A DNA stretch of 64,000 nucleotides, taken from NCBI GenBank assembly GCA_037577475.1, contig CM075189.1, positions 31,953,339 through 32,017,338 on the forward strand, written 5' to 3'. This DNA comes from Chaunax sp. Z400 (Eukaryota > Chordata > Actinopteri > Lophiiformes > Chaunacidae). Shown here piece by piece: positions 1 to 10,200 of this stretch. The position numbers and the translations under genes are program-made. The notes under the pieces are model-generated. The model saw only the letters and a list, made by a program, of their open reading frames with translations. It was not told the origin of the DNA and ran no database searches. How positions within the stretch are numbered: the stretch's first letter is position 1; every line of letters starts with the position of its first letter.

Positions 1-239
1 ACATCAAGAACCTCTTTCAAAATATACTCAAAGTGCAAAATCAACCATCCTAAATTTATCAACACAACACATATTTGTATGTAGTCAACAACAGCAACAG
101 CCAAAAAAAGATCAGAAGTCAAGACCAGTTTTTAGGTGAAAAATGAGCACAAACGCATTTGCTTAACACAAAAATGAAGGAAAGATTTCTGAATAGTTGT
201 GAATTAAACGTAAGCAAAGCAGAATGAAGGTTTACTTAC

Positions 240-305
240 ACAGAGGGATTGAGAACAAGCTGTGATGACCACCAGCCCTGTGAGAAGCAGCTGCTGACCT
301 CCCAT
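240..305 (-). CDS. Signal-peptide first exon of an unidentified secreted/membrane protein (partial gene)
   Basis: Seen: an ATG at 303-305 (minus) opens a 22-codon reading frame, MGGQQLLLTG... ending ...SQSLC, followed at 239-234 by a consensus GTAAGT donor in phase 0. The peptide is a short leader with a hydrophobic core and an Ala-Cys-Ser region, typical of a cleavable secretory signal. The rest of the gene lies off the left edge, so the family cannot be named. Small secreted proteins such as cytokines often begin this way, but that is inference. The next recognised gene upstream (calnexin-like) is on the same strand and starts at 5604. It could be a chance ORF beside a chance donor; the hydrophobic leader plus perfect donor make a real exon more likely than not. 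Confidence 0.45.
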
Positions 306-3021
306 CTTCTTGTTGTGGTAGCACAAAAATAAAAGACCTGAAGTATAGAAAGGAAGATGCTTCTACTTCTCAGAGTGAAGCTGAATCTGGTTGATTTTCA
401 CCGTCAGCATGCTGGACCAATAAAAGTTGCCCACATCTGGATCCAAAGAGAGCTGTGCCCAAGGAGAAGCAGAAACCGATGAAATACCTCATTCTCCACA
501 GTCATAAAATATAGGAAATATGCAGGGAGTGTCCAGAACAGATGTACACTAGCCAGAAGTAGCAGAACGTTTGGGAAATCTATTATTTGTCTAATGTAAT
601 AGAATAAAACAAAGAATATATAGAATAGAGGTATAATATGAACATGTATTTATCAGAGTAGACAATGTCAGCAGTATTACATCAAGTGTTGCTCAGCGTC
701 TCAGAATCTCTCTCCTTTAGTCTGGGATCTGCCTTCTCTTTCTCTAATCTCCACTCAACAGCTCTCTGATTTTACCATTTTAAATGGCCACTCATCCAGA
801 TAATATTGTCTGTGGGTGTCAGTAGAAGATTCAAGTAGTCATTTTGCCGACGAGCAGTATTGTACCATTTCAATAAGTGTTATAACCAGCTACCAACTGA
901 AGGTCAGGCCAGAGCAGAGACACATTTTGTCTCAAAGGAATGACATAAATGAATAATGTGGCTGATTTAAAAAGAGTCAAAGTAAAGGAGAGATGTGAAG
1001 TCTGTCTAAGAAAAGGAGGCAAGTTTCAGATCATCCTTGAAGGTTGTATCTGAAGCAGCTGGACCTCTGAAAACTGTTTAAATGTTTTAAACACTGCTTT
1101 CATTGTATGATTGCATACTCCTATTGAAATGTGTTTAGAGATGTAATGATGCCAGTTGTCCATCAGAACGGTTTCATCTCTGGTTGTTGTGCAGGTCATT
1201 CACTGAATGATGAACAGACACATGTTGTGTGTAATAGATGGTGGTGGACATCTCATGTAGAGTGATTTGTAATATGTATGTTAAATGCACGTTAGAACTG
1301 ACACAACACTGTATGTGTTCACATACTCTTTAGCCTTTGCTCCTCGACAGTGAGTGTTCATCATACATTCAGGGTGACTCAAATGCATTTAGCCAGTTGA
1401 TACAATAGAAGGAAACAAGAGAAAGGTCAACTCCAAAAAGCAGTGGTTATAATGTGTGAATGCCATATTCTTACTGTTACATAATGTTATAACCTGGGCA
1501 ACAAAAAACCAGGACCCAAATGCGCGACACAGAAAACAGTAGAAGAAAATGAAAGTCTTTACTGCAAAGGTACAAGTCCAAATAGGTAACCCAAAAGAGT
1601 TCAAACAGGCAGGGTAAAAACAGAGAATAACACACTAGAGAATTAGAAATTTAACAAGGAATACGCTGGTAAGGACGACACGAAGGCACATCACAGACTG
1701 GCACAAGAGGGTAAGTGAAGGCAGACTAAATACAACAGGAGGTGAGGTTAACAGGACACAGCTGAGGACAATCAGGACTATCACACAGACGGAGAGAAGG
1801 GATGAGACTGGATCAGAGAATCAAAAACCTTGTAAACAACAGAACACATTTCATTATCTAGCAGGGTGGGACCTGTCACATAAAAGGTAAGACAATGTTC
1901 TAAATCACATTTTAGGACATGTATTCTATAATCTGTAGAGGATTACATTTTAAAAGGAAACCTTCCGACGCTGCCTGTTTTTATGTAGCCACAGACATCA
2001 GCTAGTTAGCTTAGCATGAAGACGAGACTCAAGGTCACTATTCCTTTTGACAAAATATCAAACCGTCCTTGACTGTCATGGTAAATCTAAACATTTCAGT
2101 TATGTTGGGATAACATCCAAATACAATTTGACATTACAGAGAGTACAGCAAATCCAGATCCACTATTAAATCCACACATTTAATAGTGTATTGTGTGTAT
2201 GTATGACATTGAGTATAATTATACATAATGTGTCATATATTGTATATAAGAACAAATTTCCAACCTGTTTGTGTCAGAGTGACCTTTTATAACAGACTGA
2301 AGATTTATTTCCATCCACCTCCAAATGTCATGAGGTGGAGGGACTTAGTTCTTACACAACCGACTGACAGATCCGATTTAATGTTATATATTTGAACCGC
2401 AAATGTAATACTGTAGTACAATAATGTAATACAACATAGGTAATTATGCCATTTTAACACTTTTAAACATTTTCTTATGACATAAATTCACTATAATTCA
2501 GTGTTTTCCTATCATGTCGAGTCAATGTGCATAATTGATTAATAAAGTAATTAATAATTGATTCATTATAATTCAAATAACTTCAGATTGATACATTACA
2601 ACACACACAATACATAATTTGAACTGCATTACTTATATGTATAATATGTGAGTAATAAACACTGAACATATGATTAAGTTCCCCTAACCCTATCTTTATG
2701 TGTAATAATCGAATAAACACGTGATATTTGTGAATATGTTTATGTATTTGCATCAATATAGTATAATCAGAGTACTGAAGTTATTTCATTTATTCACACT
2801 GGCTCAACATGATAGAAAAACATATTATTATTATTTTTATAAACTACAATTAACTTACTAATATATATATAAAACACTTAATTTCAACACTTTTTGTACT
2901 AAATACTTAACATTAATACTTCAGTAATATTTAGTTTACATGTATAAGTAATCACACTTAAACTATTCTGGCTATTCAGCACAATATTCAGCACAATATT
3001 CAGCACAAACATAATCAGGAC
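306..3021. other. Intergenic, no gene recognised
   Basis: No credible coding exon was seen apart from the exon-like ORF described just downstream. The stretch is AT-rich, especially 2150-3000, with many TATA/ATAAT runs, and contains one copy of a dispersed repeat at about 1490-1880. The short ORFs here have no domain, no splice context and low-complexity composition. Confidence 0.5.
1490..1880 (+). repeat. Interspersed repeat, 'aggacccaaatgc' family, copy 1
   Basis: Shares an ordered series of motifs with the copy at 14660-15075: 'gacccaaatgc...cacag/cagaaaac', 'gtctttact', 'taaatacaacaggaggyg', 'caggacaca', then a purine-rich tail. No ORF. It looks like a non-autonomous DNA transposon (MITE-like), but class and exact ends are uncertain. 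Its head motif also occurs inside the inverted repeats at 16.5 and 24.9 kb. Confidence 0.5.
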
Positions 3022-3151
3022 TCAAGCAGTGTTATATGCTCCAACTGTGTAATTAAACTCAGTCATCAATACGACTGGCCATATGTGATCTCCATCCTCA
3101 TGCATGTTGATGGTGTTTCCTCTCCTGAGGTTGTTGAACTGATCAATGATC
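3022..3151 (-). CDS. Unassigned terminal-exon-like ORF
   Basis: Seen: a pyrimidine-rich GTGTCTGTAG acceptor ends at 3152 and is followed by an open frame of 43 codons, starting IIDQFNNLRR and ending TEFNYTVGAYNTA, closed by TGA at 3022-3024. I recognise no family. Its entry phase (one base, then codons) does not continue the calnexin-like gene from its exon at 3745-3815. Read in another phase it could be an alternative last exon reached from the exon at 3935-4037. It may also be a chance ORF. Confidence 0.25.
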
Positions 3152-3673
3152 CTACAGACACACAAACACCCACAAACAAACAGTACACATTCAGTTCTCA
3201 TAACACACTTTCAAGAAGCTGCTCAATGGCATTCATAAGACTGGACTTTGTAAATCTTGGATTTAATAGGAGCTGATATTCAAAATCATTTAAGAGAGCT
3301 GTTGGAATTAAATTAAAATGAAATTATGGCCTTCATGAAATGTCTGCATTGTTCCAACAGAAAATCCAACACTCGTTTAACCAGACAACAAGTAGAATGT
3401 AAGTAAATGTTATGTACGGAGCCCATGCATTATTTTTTTCCCCAATGTCACCAAAGGGGCTCCGTAGTTATGGCCTCTAACACAACAGATACATATTGAT
3501 TAAAGGACCACATTCAATGGCTCAGATGTTACAAAGCAGAGTAAGACGAAGATGAAATACAGTATGACCTCTTCACCAGACATCTTGGTCTTTTTTGTTT
3601 TCAGCTCACTCTGATTAGAAAGCAGCTCATGCTCAGTATCCACTCCATCGCACACATTCAATTTCAGCTACTC

Positions 3674-4041
3674 TTATTCTTCCTGTGATAAAAGGTTCTT
3701 CAACATCCTCACATTATCAGCCAATAGCACCTGCTGAATCTCACCTTCAGGTCCAAGGCAGACTTCCTCTGTTTACCACGAGTGTCTCTTGTCCTTGTTA
3801 CTCTGTCACTATTCCCTGCATATGAGAGAACAGAACAGAAGAGAAGAGAGCTGCTGAAACAATTCTGTACTCATTCTGTAGAAGTGAAAAACCGTTTTTC
3901 CATCACTGGTACTCCCTGATGATACCTAGATTACCTTTGATATCCACTGATCCTGTCTGCTGAGAGAACTCTGGGCCATCTGGTTGAGCATCATCAGACT
4001 TCTTATAGTAATACTGTTGATCAGGGGGTCCAAACCTCTAC

Positions 4042-4090
<49 letters not shown>

Positions 4091-4103
4091 CACACGCACA
4101 CAC

Positions 4104-4148
<45 letters not shown>

Positions 4149-4149
4149 C

Positions 4150-4212
<63 letters not shown>

Positions 4213-5604
4213 CACACGCACACACACACGCACACACACACGCACACACACACACACACTGTCTGTGTGTGTAGCTTGCCTGACCTGTGCCCCAGCCCTC
4301 CACAGGAATAACAGAGGGGAAAACATTCATGGTTCAAAACCTTTATCCAAGATTTAATGTTTTTTTCCTGGCTCATGCCCTATCTTTCCACTAGGTTTTG
4401 TGGAAACCCATCCAGCGGTTCTTGTGACAACCTCCTTTCATACTTATTTTGATTATCTAGAAATGCACGTTTTCATTACTTGGTACTCAGTAATGTTTTC
4501 ATGTACTTACTCTTTGAGATGTAGAAGACTTTGTATGCATGTTGTCTATGCACTAAAGCCTTTGTAAAACACAGATTTATCCTGTAATTGTGGACCAACT
4601 TTTTTTTTACGTCCCCGTTAAAATAAAAAAGCTGGACATGTTTATGCTTTTATACAGTATGTTAAGCTCATGCTGTGGTGCAATGTCCAAATAAAATAAG
4701 TTTAAAAAACAACCAAACAACCAAACAATAAACCAACAAACACTGGTGAAAACATATTCTCCTAGGTGGAGGTCACAATTCTAAATAACACACATAAATC
4801 CTACTGTACCTTGTCAGGCCACATGAAACTAATGAAGAGAATGATAGGAAGACCAACAGCGAAGACATAGACACCCCAGAGCCAGGGACGCTGGTGGGTG
4901 GCCAACAGGAGGCTCTCTATGAGACCTGGCTAGAAGACACATATACAGATAGTATATGTCACTACCTGTGCATGTAAAATATTAATTTATAGTGTTTTTG
5001 ATGAATTGATGCAGTATCAAAAAAACAGAAACCTTACATGGGGAACATGTTGGCTGTAGAAGCACATATTATTTTACATTTATATTTTATCCCTAGTCCC
5101 CATCTTCTTCTGTTGTTTAGGAGAATGTATCAACCCTGTTTTACTGTGAAGCTCCAGAAAAGGATGAGGAAACTTCACCAGACTTTCCATCAGCATAGGG
5201 GTTAATAGTTAATAAATGATTTTTTATATTTTTCCCTGAACCGTTCCCTTAAAATTAGATTTTTAACTTTAGTGGGAGACTTTAACATCAATAATAACAA
5301 AAAATTAAACATGTTTTATTACTATTGGTGGATTGGTACAAAAAACAAAAAACTTCAAAAATATGTATTTTATAATACCCTTGCCAATGTCTCTACATTT
5401 TTAATTGATTTAAAATTTTTGTGCATGTTGTTTGTGTATGTATATGTATTGTTTATGTATTTAAAAATGGGGGAAAGTAAACTTCTGCTATAACAGTCAT
5501 TAATAGACTAATAGAGTTTTTTCAAGGTGAAAAACAGGTGCTACCTGAGCAGCAGCAGACACTGGTGTCACACAGGCCAGCAGAATCACAAAGCTGATCT
5601 CCAT
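3674..5604 (-). CDS. Calnexin/calmegin-like membrane protein lacking the lumenal domain (120 aa, five exons)
   Basis: Exons (minus): 5545-5604, 4810-4929, 3935-4037, 3745-3815, 3674-3682. All have GT-AG borders, and phases join without error to a TAA stop. Residues 1-20 are a signal peptide (MEISFVILLACVTPVSAAAQ). Residues 21-60 match the membrane segment of calnexin/calmegin: a PG..ES.L.A...RPWLW head and about 20 hydrophobic residues ending MWPDK. Residues 61 on hold YYYKKSDDAQPD, the counterpart of the calnexin tail motif YKKTDxPQPD, then a basic tail ending ALDLKEE. Known of the family: calnexins are ER membrane lectin chaperones of about 600 residues, with a lumenal lectin domain and P-loop. 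Here the signal exon joins directly to the membrane exon; the 600 bp intron between them contains no lumenal exon, and cnga3 lies upstream. An ER membrane microprotein is inferred; function is unknown. Confidence 0.7.
4048..4259 (+). repeat. Long (CA)n microsatellite beside a splice acceptor
   Basis: About 210 bp of CA dinucleotides with periodic CG interruptions. On the minus strand, the coding strand of the calnexin-like gene, it is a (TG)n tract ending about 10 bases before the TTGCTTGTAG acceptor of the exon at 3935-4037. Apparent proteins of alternating Cys-Val or His-Thr here are translation artefacts. Confidence 0.97.
5250..5300 (+). mobile_element. Possible LINE endonuclease remnant
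   Basis: Within an intron of the calnexin-like gene the plus strand reads FLTLVGDFNINN, resembling the 'GDFN' motif of non-LTR retrotransposon endonucleases. Nothing flanking it is clearly LINE-derived, so this is a weak call. Confidence 0.3.
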
Positions 5605-7205
5605 GTCTGAAACACACACCTATACATGCATACACATTCAGACAAACACATGCAAAAAGTTACAGTCAGTATACTGCACAGATGAACTGACCCTGAATGA
5701 GGAGCAGGAAAAAAAATCAGGCTTCCATTGTGATCCTTCTTTCTAAATCTGTTACATGGCATCAAAGAACAAATAATAAAAATAGACTTCTGAGAAAGAA
5801 AAATGCACAGAGGGCAAGCAGAGTGGGACAAAAAAGAATATTAGAGAAACAAAGAAGTGAGAGTAAAAACATAAGACAGAGGAAGCTACAGAGGATCCAA
5901 CAGTATTTCCATACCTTTGTCACGGTTTCCATGTGTTCCTTAAAGCCACTTCCTGAAATCTTAGTCATGTGATGTTGGACTTTGGTCCCAAGTCAATTGC
6001 TGACATGGCTGCAGAGCATGTAGTGGCCACATTAGAGGAGGATGACACAGTTATTAACACTCACATTTATGGGAAAGTAGCTGTGTTCTCATTATTATTA
6101 TCAGTTACATACTCAAAACAAAGGGTCAGTGTCAGTGTAGTATTTGATCTTATATTTTATTAATAAAGCTGCTGATACGTAGCCACGTAAAGATATTTAT
6201 TTACAATTTGACAACGAGAAAAAAGTATTTAAAAACAAACTATATAAGAGGACACAGAGTCAAAGGAAGAGAAGAAAAAGAACAGGCTACCATTTGTCAG
6301 CTATGTAATTAAACTCTGCTTAAATTGTGGATAATGTTTCAAAAATCCTGTGTTGAAGAAGATAGCATGAGACGCTCCCATAGATAAGTATAGAACAACC
6401 TACTGGACCTGTGTTGTGAAGTGTCATAAATACAACAGGGAAGTACTGTAATCACTAGCATTCATAGATTTTATACCTAATAATGTTCCCATAGTAGAGT
6501 ATATGTGAAGATCTGTGAAGGCCAAAAATTCCAGTGTAAATCATCCTTTTTAGCCAAAGTAATTGATTTGTTATGGCATTGATTGATTTTTTTTATTCTA
6601 AATTAATTGTCTGTTTGTCAGTTTAAATTTTTGACCTCCACCAAGGATAGTATGTTTTCACCTGTGTCTATTTTAGAATCACGCAAAAACTGAACAGATT
6701 TTTTGGTGGAAGGATGGGGCATTGGCCAGTAAATAACCCATTACATTTTTGAGCAGATCCAGACAAAGGGGCCGATCTGTGTTTCTTTTGCTCTTACTGA
6801 AACATTGTCCATGCTTTTCAACATTTTCCCTAATTACACAGAAACTACTGAACTGACATGCATGAAACTTTGTGGAGGGGTGAAGTATGGTTCAGGCAAG
6901 ACAGATATACTGTATGTAGGAATGTTCTTGGCAGAAGAACCTTGGCAGAGGTATACACTCGACTGAGTGTAAGTCTAGTTTTCTGTGTAATCAATACAAT
7001 ATCAGATCTTTAAAATATGTGCAAAACTTTAAGTTAAGAAAACAATGACATTAAGACTAACAATAACAACAACAACAAAAAGATTAACAATAAAACATTA
7101 AATATCAATCACTGAATACCAGAATAAATATGAGGTTTATGGTGTTCAATTATTCAGTTTTCACGAAGAAATAAAAAGTATTTTGTGACACTGATGATGC
7201 TGTTT
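5605..7205. other. Region between cnga3 and the calnexin-like gene
   Basis: No exon was recognised in 5605-6639; the ORFs near 5697-5972 are low-complexity Lys/Arg or Phe/Leu strings without splice context. The part at 6640-6975 is an interspersed repeat (separate entry). The promoter of the calnexin-like gene should lie here, but no clear core element was seen. Confidence 0.45.
6640..6975 (+). repeat. Interspersed repeat ('ctccaccaagg ... gaaactttgtggaggggt ... gaggt')
   Basis: Shares segments with copies near 32380-32660, 43560-43995 and 46490-46630. These include 'aaactactgaactgayatscaygaaactttgtggaggggt', 'ggcagaggtatacactc', and, in other copies, 'ccaagtttcatgaaaa' and 'ccttggtggaggtaat'. 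No ORF. Dispersed copies in both orientations indicate a mobile family of undetermined class. Confidence 0.6.
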
Positions 7206-7211
7206 TTTATT
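7206..7211 (-). promoter_or_regulatory. Candidate poly(A) signal of cnga3
   Basis: An AATAAA hexamer lies on the minus strand about 31 bases after the cnga3 stop codon. This would give an unusually short 3' UTR, so a more distal signal may be used instead. Confidence 0.35.
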
Positions 7212-7241
7212 CCCATCTCTTTCCCCGTCGAGGTATGTGCT

Positions 7242-10200
7242 TCAGAGCCGGATGTTGATTTCACTACGTACGCCATCACCAGAAACACTGTCGTTGCCAT
7301 CAGCATCTGACAGGAAGCCGCTGCCTGTGGCCACTGTGGTGATGTTGTGTTCGAGGGTTGTGATTCGCTGTTTCAGTCGAAGTTGGGAAGAGCTGAACTC
7401 ACTCTGCAGACGGGCCAAACACGTCTGAAAACAAGGTGATCATCAGTGGTTATCTTTGTAATGTCTGAACATAGCAACAGAGCTGTAATGGTACTGACCT
7501 GTAGCCGGTCCAGACTGGTTTCCAGCCTCTCCATCTTCTCCTCAAGGTCCTCTCCTGCAGACACGTTTACTTCCTCCAGAAGCCCCTCCTTCTGAAGGAT
7601 GTCCCGCCCCCTCTGCTCCAGCTGGGCCCTGGCGTGGGGGAACTCCTGAAGCGCCTCCATCAGGTCTTGTTTGGAGAGGCAGAACAGGTCTGAGTATCCC
7701 AGACTGCGGATATTAGCAGTACGTCTGTTACCCATCTTACTGCCGCTGATGTTCAGGATGCTGATTTCTCCAAAGCAACTTCCTGAGGTGAGAACAGCGA
7801 ACTGGGTGACCCCATCGTCCCCCACCACTGCCAGCTGGCCATCTTTAATTATGTACATCTCCTTACCCACATCTCCCTTGGAAAAAAACAGAATATAAAT
7901 CAGTACTTTAAACAGCAAGACTGTCCCTCATCAGGTAAAGCACTAATAGTACTGTTGGCTAGAAACCATACTTATCAATGACTTATCAATTCTAAACTGT
8001 CTGGAAGAATTGGGTATTCTGTGAAATGTTTGACCACTATCAGTGCTATGGGGCAATGTTTTTCAGAGTAAGTCCAGTTTTGTTAGCAGATACACAATGA
8101 CGTACATGCCTATGACTATGTTTGGTAACTTTTTCCACATGATGTTTATATGATGGTTCTAAACATTACAGATCTACATACTGCATTTGCTCTGGGTTTA
8201 TGTTTGATTATGTTTCCCCTACTAGCCTGCCTGGTAGTATGACTATGTTTATTCATGACAACAGGCAATTTGGTTGTTTGCTGTAACAGATATTGCAGTA
8301 CAAACTCAATAGAGTGTATATATATTATGTAATTGATCAGTTTGAAGATGGGAAATTGAAAGGATTGCTTTATAGAGCAAACCCAAAGTGCACGCATTTA
8401 TGACAGTGCTATGACAGTAGCAAATGATAATCCAGTACATCCCTGAAAAGTATGACTAAAAGTAATACTAACCTTTCTACATATGTAGTCTCCTGGACTG
8501 AAAACCTGTGGTCGAAGTTTTAATACCAATTCTACAAGGAGGCCTGCCTCACAGTCCTGGAAAATACGCACCTACAAACACACAATTCATTTTGACCGTA
8601 GCAAATACATTGCATTAATAGATTTGAGAAGCTTAGGCATGTAGATAAAACTGTGTGTTTACCTTCTTCAGTGTGTCCAGGTGAACATTAATAGCAATCT
8701 CTGCTCTCAGTTTATTAGGCAGGCTTCTCAGCACTTCCTGTTCATCTATTGTCTTCTGATTGGTCCAGAGGTAATCAAACCAGCGGATGACGCGTTGCTC
8801 TAGCACCTTGCTTACATGTCTGAAGTGCATGTAGTGTTTCAGGGTGTCTACGCGGCTCTGAAAGGCTGCTCTGGTTGCATTCATATTGGAGATCATGGCT
8901 CCGACATTACCCACAATGGAGGCAAAAATCAGAACACCAACCTTAGTGAGAAAAACATGTATTAGCCAGACTGGAACAACTGGTATAAGGCTTTTTATAT
9001 TATTTAGATCAGTTAAAGTTACATCATTGTGTACTTACCAGAAAGTCAAATATCAGGAACAAATACTCCTCATCTCTAACAGGAGGAGGTGTCTCCCCAA
9101 TGGTGGTCAAGGTCAGAGTGGACCAGTACAGACAGTAGACGTAACTTCTGGTCAAGGACCCAAACTCTGGATCCGATGCATTGGGATAAACCCAAGAATC
9201 AGAGCCCAGTCCAATGACCTTGGAGAAGCTGTAGTATCCACAGGCATTCCAATGGATGATCACCAGGATGTACAGAACCAGCTTACAGATGCGGAAAGCG
9301 TTGGGGTATCCGGTCCGTGTCTCTGTACGTTCAAAAAACTCAAAGAGACGTGGCAGGCGAAGCAGCCGGTTGAAGCGAAGGAGAGGAGTGTAGCTGACTC
9401 CAACGGTCAGGTAGAGGAGGTCAGTCGGAAGGATGGAGCAAATGTCAAGTTTACACTGCGAGGTTCGAACGTAGGTTTCTCTGAGACGTTGTACATCTTT
9501 CACCATCAAGCCTTGGTCCAAGAAACCTTCACAAACACCATAAACATGAATAAATGAATGATTCAATGTTAGTGTCTCTCAAGTAGAACCAGTATCACAT
9601 CAAGCATTTTCATGTAGAAATGGATATTTGAGTCTTGACTCATTTTTTCAGTACCTGTGTGGAGACGAACAGCAATATCCAGGATATAGACTCCATCACA
9701 GATGTAGTCAAGTACCAACCACACCAACACATTCCTCATCTGGAGCTCATCAAAACAGGCCCTGCAGAAACAGATAAATGCTGGCAAAGGAAGAAAACCA
9801 CAGCAACATTCTGTACCAAATAGCAACAACAACAACAATTATAATAATAATAACAACTTCATTTATATTGCACCATTAAAAGCAAACATTTACAAAGTGC
9901 TTTAACAGAGACAGCAAAAGACAGGAAACTCAGAAGGTAATGTAACAACAGAACATGCAAAGCCATGAGGCCAAACAAATGCAAGACAGAGATAATAAAT
10001 TTAAAAACGTGAACAAAAAGTGGACAAATAGACACAGGATGCACAGCAGATGATAAAAACAAGAAGATAGAGACTGGAGAAAATAAAAATAACAGTCCAA
10101 AAAAGAGTGAGGGCGGTGAAGCAATAAAAAGATGTCCCTGCTATTGGAAAAACTCAATTTGTGATGATGTGGATAGACTATAATGATTTCTATCACAGCA

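Noticed and set aside
3926..4376. Cys-Val and His-Thr repeat proteins, both strands
   Set aside because: Translation of the CA/TG microsatellite; the same applies to 28117-28404 and 60660-61041.
8886..9557. Plus-strand 223-codon ORF
   Set aside because: Antisense to the cnga3 pore exons; the minus strand carries the clear channel sequence.
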